Origin: Sediminitomix flava
GTDB taxonomy: Bacteria > Bacteroidota > Bacteroidia > Cytophagales > Flammeovirgaceae
Reading direction: 5' to 3'
Assembly (NCBI RefSeq): GCF_003149185.1
Contig: NZ_QGDO01000001.1
Location: 620,001 to 684,000, forward strand
DNA: 64,000 bases
Made by a program: the position numbers and the translations under genes. The notes beneath the pieces were generated by a model. That model had not been told where the DNA came from. It saw nothing but the letters and a program-made list of their open reading frames with translations, and did no database searches. Numbering within the stretch: the stretch's first letter is position 1; the number at the start of each line of letters is the position of its first letter. Positions 47,196-55,615 of the stretch are shown here, piece after piece.

Positions 47196-48407
47196 ATGAA
47201 ACTTTTAAAGTATTCGTTCTTTCTGTTGTTATCATTAGTGATTACAACTTCATGCGATGATGATGACGACAGTTCAGGAGGAGGTTCTGAATGTATTGAG
47301 AATCTTGATGGCAACCTTATCTGTCGTAATATCCGTGATGGAGAAACACTAACACTACTTGAAGATTCAACTTATCGAATAGAACAAGGAATCTTCGTTG
47401 AAGAAGGAGGAACTCTAATTATTCAGCCAGGAGTGGTTGTAGAAGCTCAAGCTATTGGTTCTTCTCCATTTCTCTTAGTTGAAGCAGGAGCTACGATCAG
47501 AGCTATTGGTACTCGTGCGAAACCAATCATTTTTACATCTGATGCAGACACTCCAAGACCTGGTGACTGGGGAGGTATAATCCTAAATGGCTTAGCTCCT
47601 GTAAATGCGGGTGATGATGTAGTTGCAGAAGTTGGCGACGCTAGATACGGCGGAAGTGACGAAGAAGATGACTCAGGAGAATTAAGATATGTAATTGTAG
47701 CCTACGGAGGTGATCAGATTAACAGTGAAAAAGAACATAACGGATTCACATTTAACGGTGTAGGTAGTGGGACAGAATTGGCTTGGCTCATGGCTTATGA
47801 ATGTTCTGATGACGGAATGGAATGGTTTGGAGGAACTGTTGAGGGTTCTAACCTAGTAACAGTCGGTTCAGAAGATGATTTATTTGATTGGACTTTCGGA
47901 TGGACAGGAAGTGCTACTAATATATACGGCAAACAGTTTGAAGATGCCAATCGAGGTGGCGATAGAGGAATTGAGGCAGATAACAATGAAACCAATAATG
48001 CACTTACTCCAGTATCTTCACCTACAATCTCAAACCTTACTCTACTCGGAAATGGAAGAGATGTTTCTGGAATGAAACTAAGAAGAGGAACTGGGTTCAA
48101 GTTCTCTAATGTAGTAATTGATGGTTTTGGAGGTATAGGAATTGACATTGAGAGTGAGCTTTCATTAGCTCAAGTAGCGGATGGAGATGCTACTTTTGAA
48201 AACATTTCTGTTGATACAGATAGCATTGATTTTACAGTCAATTTGAGCCTTCCAGAAGGTACAGAACCAAGTGAAGATAACTTGGCTGATTCTACAGCTA
48301 CTGTAGAGGCAATTGAAACAGCTTTAGAAGGCTCTGAGCCAACAGGAGCTCCTCAAGATTTGATTGATTTCTCAGAGGAAATGATTGACCTTATTGACGC
48401 CTTGTAA
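47196..48407 (+). CDS. Beta-helix-like lipoprotein paired with TonB-dependent receptor
   Basis: A 403-residue lipoprotein, lipobox ITTSC followed directly by five Asp, which fits a Bacteroidetes surface lipoprotein export signal. The mature part has repeated short beta strands (EEGGTLIIQPGVVVEA, LLVEAGATIRAIGT, IIFTSD, GDWGGIILNG), the pattern of a right-handed parallel beta-helix, with many Asp/Gly turns (SDDGMEWFGGTVEGSN). The last 60 residues are acidic and helical. It probably binds the ligand of the upstream receptor, in the manner of SusD, though no family is proven. Confidence 0.8.
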   Translation: MKLLKYSFFLLLSLVITTSCDDDDDSSGGGSECIENLDGNLICRNIRDGETLTLLEDSTYRIEQGIFVEEGGTLIIQPGVVVEAQAIGSSPFLLVEAGATIRAIGTRAKPIIFTSDADTPRPGDWGGIILNGLAPVNAGDDVVAEVGDARYGGSDEEDDSGELRYVIVAYGGDQINSEKEHNGFTFNGVGSGTELAWLMAYECSDDGMEWFGGTVEGSNLVTVGSEDDLFDWTFGWTGSATNIYGKQFEDANRGGDRGIEADNNETNNALTPVSSPTISNLTLLGNGRDVSGMKLRRGTGFKFSNVVIDGFGGIGIDIESELSLAQVADGDATFENISVDTDSIDFTVNLSLPEGTEPSEDNLADSTATVEAIETALEGSEPTGAPQDLIDFSEEMIDLIDAL

Positions 48408-48498
48408 TTTATAAAACGATCAATATAATCATCCACTTAGCCTCGTGCTAATTGTCTGACTTGTCTTGAGTTTATACACAGGTAATCTAAGTTGTTAT

Positions 48499-48531
48499 AA
48501 GATTCTATTCCATTGGAATAGAATCTTTTTG
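48499..48531. terminator. Bidirectional terminator
   Basis: Perfect 13-bp stem AAGATTCTATTCC / GGAATAGAATCTT with loop ATT and T-run. It lies between convergent genes. Confidence 0.92.
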
Positions 48532-48537
48532 TATGTT

Positions 48538-49209
48538 TTAATTTTCAAGGTCAGAAAATTCTAAATACAATGTTTTAAAATCAAATGAAGACTTTTTCTC
48601 CTCCAAAGGACTATTCTCTAAATCCTCAAAATGGATTCTGAAGATTGAATCTGACCATTCAAAATTAAGCGAAGAATACACAGGACTTCTCAACTCAATA
48701 ATGTGGTCAAAGTCAGGCTTTGCAGAAATAAAATGCGCTGCAAACTGTTCTTTATCATTACCAAAGAAAATATAGGACGGGTATTCATCTTTAGTCCCAT
48801 TTTTTTCAAATTTTCTGAAGTGTATCGTTTTAATAAAGTTAACATCAAACTCCTCCGTGATAGCTTTTCCTCCTCTTTCAAAATGTCCTTTGTAAAGAAC
48901 AGCCTTAAATGACCTTGGCTTTTCCATCATCTCGGGTAAAACAAAAATCTCAGGGACTAAGGTATAAACCGTTTCACTTTGATCATTCTTTTTTGCATTT
49001 AGATAAGTTTCTAGCACGTCTGAAGGTAACTGAATTGTGGCAATTACTTGGTAATCGTGAGGTGAGTGAAACATGGGTAGGTGAGACACAAAAATCTCCT
49101 TTTCCCCAAATAAGAGCATACCATGTGTACTTGGTTTATCGGTATGATGATGTTGAGCAACACTAAAAAAACTGCTCAGTAAAAAGAATACTAAAAATAG
49201 TGGTTTCAT
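48538..49209 (-). CDS. Exported hypothetical protein with His-rich N-terminus
   Basis: The best start is the ATG at 49209, where a signal peptide begins (KPLFLVFFLLSSFFSVAQ), giving 223 residues; the frame is open upstream to 49275. After cleavage the protein begins with His-His-His. It contains HGMLLFGEKEIFVSHLPMFHSPHDYQ-type sequence, with seven or so His in the first 50 mature residues, which suggests metal binding. The rest is beta-rich. I recall similar periplasmic proteins of unknown role but cannot name a family. Confidence 0.7.
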   Translation of the reverse strand: MKPLFLVFFLLSSFFSVAQHHHTDKPSTHGMLLFGEKEIFVSHLPMFHSPHDYQVIATIQLPSDVLETYLNAKKNDQSETVYTLVPEIFVLPEMMEKPRSFKAVLYKGHFERGGKAITEEFDVNFIKTIHFRKFEKNGTKDEYPSYIFFGNDKEQFAAHFISAKPDFDHIIELRSPVYSSLNFEWSDSIFRIHFEDLENSPLEEKKSSFDFKTLYLEFSDLEN

Positions 49210-49275
49210 TAAAATGGTATTGTGTTTATAAATTTTCACTCTGTTTATAAAACGATCATTCTTTATTTTGTTCAA

Positions 49276-49703
49276 AAAAATAGAAATTAATCGTATAACA
49301 CTTAACTTAAAATAAACACCTTGATTAGTAAAAAGGTAAATCTCTACTTACTTTTGAGAGTCAAATTCAATGGGCTGAAAATATTTTTTTGATTTTAACA
49401 TATTGACTCAATCCCAATAATACAAATATCAGTCTAAAACAATTTTGTATTCACGAATACCAAAAACCTAAGTCAAAATGGATTTAAAAGCATTTTTTGA
49501 ATTAAATGACTTTAGTGTCTTTTTAACCTTACTTAAAAATTCTTTTGCAAAGACCTCAATCACCCTTGAGACAAGTTCATACACGACTAAAAATCAATAG
49601 TGATTCTCAATAAGTTTATATAATTTTACATCTAATTTTAGATTGGTGTGCTCAATCAAAATGAAATAATCGAAATAAAACTGGCTAATTTTTTTTCTAA
49701 ACT
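49276..49703. other. Intergenic region upstream of histidine kinase operon
   Basis: 428 bases, AT-rich. It includes a possible 40-codon frame at 49478-49600 (starting MDLKAFFELND), which has no supporting context and is doubtful. No strong hairpin or promoter match is seen. Confidence 0.35.
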
Positions 49704-51407
49704 ATGCTTCAAAGTATTGTTACTGCTGCTGTAGGCATTGGTGCTGTGGCTACCGATGACCCTCAAGAAAAATCAAGGAAACAACTGCTCAATGGTTTGG
49801 CTATACTCATGAGTATGGGTGGAATTCTATGGGGTATTCTTGCTTCAGTATACGGATTTTACTACCTCTCCGTCATCCCGTTTGGATATACAGTCATGTC
49901 AGCTGTCAACCTTACCTATTTTCATTTTTCTAAAAACTTTAAGGTTGTCCGTTTTATACAAGTGCTAATGAGTTTACTGCTTCCATTCTTCTTTCAATGG
50001 GGAATCGGAGGTTTTGTAGCTTCAGGCGGCGTTATGCTTTGGGCATTGTTATCGCTTACAGGCTCAATCGCCTTCCAAGACAGAAACCATTCTAGACGTT
50101 GGTTAATAGCATATACCGTACTTATCATTTTTACGGGTGTAACAGATCAATATTGGGCAGAAAGAGGTTTATCTTTTCCTAGTGAGGTAACATCTCTCTT
50201 CTTTACCATAAATGTATCTGTAATATGTGCTATGGTACTGAGCTTAGTTTTATACTTTGTGAGTTTGAGAGATAAAGCCAATGACGAACTTCAAGAACTT
50301 ACAGAAAATCTAGAAGACAAGGTCACACAGCGTACACAAGAAATATCGGCTGCAAATGATGCCTTAAGTATGCAAAAACAAGAGCTTGAACTTGCGCTAG
50401 ACAACTTGAAAGCTACACAGTCACAGCTTGTACAGTCTGAAAAAATGGCTTCTCTAGGTACACTCATTGCAGGTATTGCCCACGAAATTAATACACCGCT
50501 AGGGGCAATTAGTGCTTCAATTAAGAATATATCGGAGTCTCTTACACTGACAGGAAATAACTTCCCTGAGCTAGCTAATATACTTTCTGAAGAAGACTTG
50601 AAACTTTTCTTTAGTATTGTTAGAAAAGCAGATGCACAGTCACAGGCACTTTCATCTAGAGAAGAACGCCAAATCAAAAGACGCCTTCGTTCTGAATTGG
50701 AAAATGAAGGAATTGAAAACGAAGACTCATTAGCTGATACTTTAGTAGATGCAAAAGTTTATGATCTAGAAGAAGTTTTACCACTTCTTAAGCAAAAGAA
50801 TGCTGCAATGATTCTTGAGAATCTTTACCACTTCTCAACCCTTATCAATGACAGTAAAAATATTTCTTTGGCAGTAAGTAAAGCATCTAAAGTAGTATTC
50901 GCCCTTAAGAGTTTTGCTCACAAAGACCTTGGAGGTGAAAAGCAAACTGCCAATGTAGTTGACAATGTTGAAACCGTATTGACCTTGTATCATAACCAAC
51001 TGAAACAAGGAATTGAAGTAGTTAGAAATTATGAAGAAGTACCTATGATAGGGTGTTTTGTTGACGAACTTAACCAAGTTTGGACAAACCTTCTTCACAA
51101 TGCACTACAAGCTATGAATCATAGTGGTGAGATTACCATCAACATTAAAAACTCAACGATACTATCCGAGTCTGGAGAAGAACTACCCGCCGTAAGTGTT
51201 GGAATGGCCGACAATGGCCCTGGTATTCCTGAAGAAATTCAGAATAGAATTTTTGAAGCCTTCTTTACCACTAAAAAACAAGGTGAAGGTACAGGTTTAG
51301 GACTTGACATTGTAAGTAAAATTGTCAAGAAACATGACGGTAAGATAGACGTAGACAGCAAACTGGGTGAAGGAACCGAGTTTATTATCACTTTACCTTT
51401 AGCATAA
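49704..51407 (+). CDS. Membrane sensor histidine kinase
   Basis: A 567-residue kinase. Residues about 28-188 contain six or so hydrophobic helices. A coiled coil follows (about 190-245), then the H box with H260 in AGIAHEINTPLGAI. The catalytic domain near the C-terminus has N box NQVWTNLLHNALQAM, DNGPGIP, FEAFFTTK and GEGTGLGL. Between the H box and the N box lie about 185 residues instead of the usual 100 or so; the extra part is helical and charged. It is 6 bp upstream of a receiver gene, so the two form a pair. Confidence 0.93.
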   Translation: MLQSIVTAAVGIGAVATDDPQEKSRKQLLNGLAILMSMGGILWGILASVYGFYYLSVIPFGYTVMSAVNLTYFHFSKNFKVVRFIQVLMSLLLPFFFQWGIGGFVASGGVMLWALLSLTGSIAFQDRNHSRRWLIAYTVLIIFTGVTDQYWAERGLSFPSEVTSLFFTINVSVICAMVLSLVLYFVSLRDKANDELQELTENLEDKVTQRTQEISAANDALSMQKQELELALDNLKATQSQLVQSEKMASLGTLIAGIAHEINTPLGAISASIKNISESLTLTGNNFPELANILSEEDLKLFFSIVRKADAQSQALSSREERQIKRRLRSELENEGIENEDSLADTLVDAKVYDLEEVLPLLKQKNAAMILENLYHFSTLINDSKNISLAVSKASKVVFALKSFAHKDLGGEKQTANVVDNVETVLTLYHNQLKQGIEVVRNYEEVPMIGCFVDELNQVWTNLLHNALQAMNHSGEITINIKNSTILSESGEELPAVSVGMADNGPGIPEEIQNRIFEAFFTTKKQGEGTGLGLDIVSKIVKKHDGKIDVDSKLGEGTEFIITLPLA

Positions 51408-51413
51408 AACAAG

Positions 51414-51806
51414 ATGAATAAGAAAGTTATATTATGTGTGGATGATGAGAAAATCATCTTGAATTCATTAAAGAAACAACTTAAAACGAGATTTGGTAGT
51501 GAGTTTCTGTATGAAATAGCTGAAAGTGCTGAAGAGGGGCTAGAGATTTTGGATGAATTATTTGAAGACAATATGGAAGCTCCAATTATTGTCTCTGACT
51601 GGTATATGCCAGGCATCAAAGGAGATGAATTTTTACAACGTGTACACGAAATACGTCCTGATATCGTTAAAATTCTACTTACAGGGCAAGCTGACACCGC
51701 AATTATAGAAAGTGCAAAAAAAGATGGCTATCTAAATGAGGTTTTCTACAAGCCTTGGAGCCAAGATGAGCTGATGAGTAGTATTGAATCGCATTTAGGA
51801 CTTTAA
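51414..51806 (+). CDS. Single-domain response regulator
   Basis: A 130-residue receiver domain without output. Acidic pocket CVDDEK (D10, D11), phospho-acceptor D62 in IIVSDWYMPG, Thr in LLTGQAD and Lys in FYKPW. It closely resembles the receiver of the next gene (CVDDE, SDYIMPG, LLTGQAD, PKPWEP), so the two probably arose by duplication. As a single-domain receiver it may shuttle or buffer phosphate from the kinase encoded just upstream. Confidence 0.94.
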   Translation: MNKKVILCVDDEKIILNSLKKQLKTRFGSEFLYEIAESAEEGLEILDELFEDNMEAPIIVSDWYMPGIKGDEFLQRVHEIRPDIVKILLTGQADTAIIESAKKDGYLNEVFYKPWSQDELMSSIESHLGL

Positions 51807-51894
51807 ACTATATATTTTTTCAACCAAGCTATTTTGAAAGAGTGCTTTACCTCACACTTTCAAATTTCAATTATCAACACAAATTCTACTTTCG

Positions 51895-53283
51895 ATGAGA
51901 AAACGAGCTATACTATGCGTTGACGATGAAAGAATCATTTTAACTGGTCTCAAGAAACAATTGAAACTAGTTTTAGGTGATGACTTCATTGTAGAAACGG
52001 CTGAAAGTGGGGATGAAGGGCTAGAAGTACATGCAGAATTGCTAGAAGATGGTTACGACATTCCTGTTGTAATCTCTGACTACATTATGCCCGGAATGAA
52101 AGGAGATGAATTTCTCAAAAATATTTACGATCAAAAAGCAGAAACTATCAGTATTCTTCTGACAGGACAAGCAGATACAGATGCTGTTGGAAATGCTGTA
52201 AACGAAGCAAATCTTTATCGATATATCCCGAAACCTTGGGAGCCTGAAGATGTACAGCTCACCGTAAAAGAAGCCATCCAAAAATATGATGCTGCACTCC
52301 AAATTGAGAGTCAGAACGCTGAACTTACAGAGCTTAATGAAGGTCTCGAGAAGAAAGTTGAGGCACGTACCGAGGAGTTACAAACCGTAAATGAAGAACT
52401 ACAAAGTCTGAATGAAGAACTAACGCAAACACTAGAAACCGTTAGTGACCAAAAAGACGAGCTAGAAATAAAGAGCAAGAAAATTCTTGATAGTATTCAA
52501 TACGCTCAACGAATTCAGAAAGCTGTTCTTCCTTCAAAAAGTCTTTTGACTGATTCTTTTTCAAAACACTTTATTTTCTTTCAACCAAGAGATATTGTAA
52601 GTGGAGACTTCTATTGGTGTAGAACAATTGAAAACAGAATCTATATCTGTGTAGCTGACTGTACAGGACATGGTGTTCCTGGTGCATTTATGAGTATGTT
52701 GGGAATTGCTCACCTCAACCAAATTGACTCTAGCTATAAAGGAAATGCAGCACAATGTTTAGATGAATTAAGAGATTATGTAAAAACATCTCTTGGTCAA
52801 ACAGGCGAACTAGGTGAGCAACAAGACGGAATGGATATGGCTTTTTGTATCATAGATACAGATACAAAAATCATCCAATATGCTGGGGCTTATAACCCTA
52901 TCTTCATCATGAGAGAGAAAGGGCAGCCTATTCCTGAGATTTCAAATCGTACTCAATTCTACGAACAAGATGATTTGGTATTGATCAGAGTAAAAGGGAA
53001 CCCACAACCTATTGGGGTTTATCCTAAAGAAACACCATTTGCCAACGTTGAAATTAAGATTGAAGAAAACGATCTCATCTACCTTATATCTGATGGATTT
53101 GTTGATCAAGTTGGAGGTGATAAAGGAAAGAAATTCATGAGTCCAAAACTCAGAAAACTTCTTTTTGAATGTCACAATTTATCCATGCAAGAGAAACATG
53201 ATCTTATCAAGAAGACATTTAATGATTGGAAAGGAAATTATGAACAAGTTGATGATGTAACAGCACTTGGTTTCCAACTCTAA
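51895..53283 (+). CDS. Receiver-SpoIIE phosphatase (RsbU-like response regulator)
   Basis: A 462-residue protein. Residues 1-125 are a receiver (D10, D11, phospho-acceptor D62, KPW near 115). A long coiled coil covers about 135-200 (EGLEKKVEARTEELQTV and NEELQSLNEEL repeats). The SpoIIE-type phosphatase domain follows: YAQRIQKAVLP, DIVSGDFYWC, ADCTGHGVPGAFMSM, LISDGFVDQVGG. Phosphorylation by the neighbouring kinase would control removal of phosphate from an unknown Ser/Thr-phosphorylated partner. It is 88 bp after the single receiver; no terminator lies between them. Confidence 0.93.
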   Translation: MRKRAILCVDDERIILTGLKKQLKLVLGDDFIVETAESGDEGLEVHAELLEDGYDIPVVISDYIMPGMKGDEFLKNIYDQKAETISILLTGQADTDAVGNAVNEANLYRYIPKPWEPEDVQLTVKEAIQKYDAALQIESQNAELTELNEGLEKKVEARTEELQTVNEELQSLNEELTQTLETVSDQKDELEIKSKKILDSIQYAQRIQKAVLPSKSLLTDSFSKHFIFFQPRDIVSGDFYWCRTIENRIYICVADCTGHGVPGAFMSMLGIAHLNQIDSSYKGNAAQCLDELRDYVKTSLGQTGELGEQQDGMDMAFCIIDTDTKIIQYAGAYNPIFIMREKGQPIPEISNRTQFYEQDDLVLIRVKGNPQPIGVYPKETPFANVEIKIEENDLIYLISDGFVDQVGGDKGKKFMSPKLRKLLFECHNLSMQEKHDLIKKTFNDWKGNYEQVDDVTALGFQL

Positions 53284-53304
53284 CATTCATAATAATAATC
53301 GTAA

Positions 53305-53348
53305 AAAAACCTCTGATTGAGTCTCTACTTGACCAGAGGTTTTATTTT
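53305..53348 (+). terminator. Terminator of kinase-receiver-phosphatase operon
   Basis: AAACCTCTG / CAGAGGTTT with an 18-base loop, then TTATTTTAT. Confidence 0.8.
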
Positions 53349-53407
53349 ATACAAAAACTAATCATATCACTAAATAAAGACCCGATTTAACTATTCAAAC
53401 ATTAAAC

Positions 53408-53532
53408 TATTGTTAACAATGCACTTATTTTTCAATTTTTATTTTGATTAAATTCAAATAATCAGTAAATAATACTAGAAACACTTCGAAGCTGTTGTTT
53501 TTAATTCTGAAATAAATGCATTAATCAGAATT
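53408..53532. repeat. Palindrome and inverted repeat upstream of tonB-like gene
   Basis: ATTGTTAACAAT (53408-53419) is a perfect palindrome. AATTCTGA (53503-53510) pairs with TCAGAATT (53525-53532), ending 40 bases before the start codon. Both could be operator sites. Confidence 0.45.
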
Positions 53533-53571
53533 TTATTCATCAAATATTCAAACCTTAAATTCTAAAGTAAT

Positions 53572-54573
53572 ATGAATGTACCACAGGTTTATGAATTACT
53601 AAATTCGATCTGGATTCCATCTGTAGCAGCCTTTTTTACAAGTTCAATTGCCTTACTTGGAATCCGAAATGCAATCATTGACAAAACAAATGCGAAATAT
53701 GCTTTAAAGAAAAGTTTAAAGTTTTTAGCCATGACGTTTTGTATTGTTTTAACTACGTATACGCTTAATACGGCACAAGAAAGTCTTACAGTTCTGAATA
53801 CTGCTTTGCTATTTTTTGGTTTAATGGCATTTTTTATTGAGACGATGAAGTCTTTCTCGCAACTTAAAAAGGAAGAGCAAACAGAGAACAAAAAGAGCGT
53901 ACTAATCAAAAAATATGCTTTTGCAGATTTGAGTAATTACCGTTTCTCAATTGCGAATATTGGGGTACTAATGAGTCTTTTTGTGGTACTTACAGCAATG
54001 GAATTCCCAACCTTTGAACCTGAAAAAGTTGTCATTTGGACTTTAGATGCACAGGCAGAGGATACACCTCTTCTACCTCCTACAGTTCCGATTGAACAAC
54101 CCAAACCACCTAAAGTTGTTGTTCCTAAGCTAACTCCAGTTCCTGACGATAAGGCTATAGACGAAATTGATATAGAAATACCAGACTTCATTGAAGACCT
54201 ATCTGTAGATGATTTCTCTGATGATGAATTTGTAGAACCAATCGAGGAATTCGTAGAACCTTTTGTCCTTATTGCAGAAAAGAGTGCTGTTCCAGAAATG
54301 GGAATGACAAATTATTTAAAATGGGTAGCCAAAAACATCGATTATCCTTCTCAAGCAAGACGAATGGGAGTAGAAGGAAAAGTCTATGTACAATTTATTG
54401 TAGAAAAAGATGGTAGCGTTTCTCAGATTCAAATTGCAAGAGGTATTGGCGGAGGTTGTGATGAAGAGGCGATTCGTGTCATCAAAAAAGCGCCGAAATG
54501 GACTCCAGCTTCTCAAAGAGGTCGATCTGTTCGTCAGCGATTAATCATCCCGATTAATTTTAAAATGAACTAA
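53572..54573 (+). CDS. TonB-family protein with multi-helix N-terminus
   Basis: A 333-residue TonB-type energy transducer. Instead of one N-terminal anchor it has four hydrophobic segments, at about 12-30, 48-64, 72-90 and 125-143. A proline- and acid-rich linker follows (PLLPPTVPIEQPKPPK, then many Glu/Asp, about 170-235) to cross the periplasm. The C-terminal TonB domain covers about 245-333 (YPSQARRMGVEGKVYVQFIVEKDG, APKWTPASQRGRSV, LIIPINFKMN). It would power TonB-dependent receptors such as those in this window. No ExbB/ExbD genes are adjacent. Confidence 0.9.
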   Translation: MNVPQVYELLNSIWIPSVAAFFTSSIALLGIRNAIIDKTNAKYALKKSLKFLAMTFCIVLTTYTLNTAQESLTVLNTALLFFGLMAFFIETMKSFSQLKKEEQTENKKSVLIKKYAFADLSNYRFSIANIGVLMSLFVVLTAMEFPTFEPEKVVIWTLDAQAEDTPLLPPTVPIEQPKPPKVVVPKLTPVPDDKAIDEIDIEIPDFIEDLSVDDFSDDEFVEPIEEFVEPFVLIAEKSAVPEMGMTNYLKWVAKNIDYPSQARRMGVEGKVYVQFIVEKDGSVSQIQIARGIGGGCDEEAIRVIKKAPKWTPASQRGRSVRQRLIIPINFKMN

Positions 54574-54594
54574 TAAAATCTAGTTAGATATAAT

Positions 54595-54637
54595 AAAGCC
54601 TGTAAATGTTAGTACATACATTTACAGGCTTTTTTTA
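54595..54637 (+). terminator. Terminator of tonB-like gene
   Basis: Perfect 14-bp stem AAAGCCTGTAAATG / CATTTACAGGCTTT with a 10-base loop and T-run. Confidence 0.93.
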
Positions 54638-54699
54638 TCCTTTCCACTTTTTACCATCAGAGGTATTTTTTTCACCTTTATTGACCTCCTTATTCAACA

Positions 54700-54707
54700 T
54701 AGCTTTG
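54700..54707 (+). promoter_or_regulatory. Candidate promoter of pirin operon
   Basis: TAGCTTTG matches TAnnTTTG, and TTG at 54681-54683 may be the -33 element (16-base spacer). The start codon is only about 9 bases further on, so the mRNA would be nearly leaderless. Confidence 0.5.
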
Positions 54708-54715
54708 TAAAAATA

Positions 54716-55579
54716 ATGAAAGCTATGAAAACGCTAAAAACAATTAAAAGTATAACTACACACTCAAAAATTGATGGAGTAGTTCCTGGAGTCAAAGGAC
54801 AGAGAGCCTTTCCGACACATTCGCTTCGTAATACAGATCCATTCATTATGTTGGACCATATTGGTCCACAAAAGTTATCCAAGGATTACTTTATGGATGG
54901 ACATGCACATCCGCATAGAGGTTTCGAAACCATAACATTTATGTTTGAAGGAGTGATGGAGCATATTGACTCACTGGGAAATTCTGCAACCTTAAAATCT
55001 GGCTCAGTCCAACGAATGAATGCTGGAAAAGGAATTATTCATGGTGGAGATATGAGTGTAGCAGATTCTCAAATATTTCATGAAATCCAACTTTGGGTAA
55101 ATCTGCCTTCTTCTCAAAAACTCTCAGAACCCAATATTCATAATGTCCATGATCATCAGATTCCTGTAATTGAAAAAGGAAAAGTAAAAATCAGAATAGT
55201 CTCAGGGAAACAGCAAAACATTATAGGCCCCATCAAAACGGTTCATCCTATTAATGCCTTTCATATCATTTCAAATGAAGATAGAATACTTTCAATCTCT
55301 GATCTTCCAAGCACTCACAATACCTATTTATACCTCATGAAAGGTCAGATTTCCATCAATGACCAAATACTTGAAAGCTATAACACAATCAGCTTTAACA
55401 AGGATGGTGATCAAATAGAATTTGAAGTTAAAGAAGGCTCGGAACTTTTGATTTTATCTGGAGAACCAATCAATGAACCTGTAGCTATGGGAGGCCCTTT
55501 TGTGATGAACACCAATGAAGAAATTGAACAAGCCTATGCTGATTACAGAGATGGTAAATTCGGGAAAGTCACTGTCTAA
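54716..55579 (+). CDS. Pirin family protein
   Basis: A 287-residue bicupin. The N-terminal cupin has the pirin signature: FIMLDHIGP, HAHPHRGFETIT with the metal-binding His pair, then GKGIIHGGD and FHEIQLWVNLP. The C-terminal cupin is degenerate (NAFHIIS, YLYLMKGQISIN) as usual. It ends with GGPFVMNTNEEI, a pirin C-terminal motif. Pirins are iron cupins, some with quercetinase activity; the role here is unknown. It is the first gene of a unit with a second pirin (36 bp) and an AraC regulator. Confidence 0.94.
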   Translation: MKAMKTLKTIKSITTHSKIDGVVPGVKGQRAFPTHSLRNTDPFIMLDHIGPQKLSKDYFMDGHAHPHRGFETITFMFEGVMEHIDSLGNSATLKSGSVQRMNAGKGIIHGGDMSVADSQIFHEIQLWVNLPSSQKLSEPNIHNVHDHQIPVIEKGKVKIRIVSGKQQNIIGPIKTVHPINAFHIISNEDRILSISDLPSTHNTYLYLMKGQISINDQILESYNTISFNKDGDQIEFEVKEGSELLILSGEPINEPVAMGGPFVMNTNEEIEQAYADYRDGKFGKVTV

Positions 55580-55615
55580 AATAAATTAAATCTAAAACCT
55601 AAACTATTTATTAAA

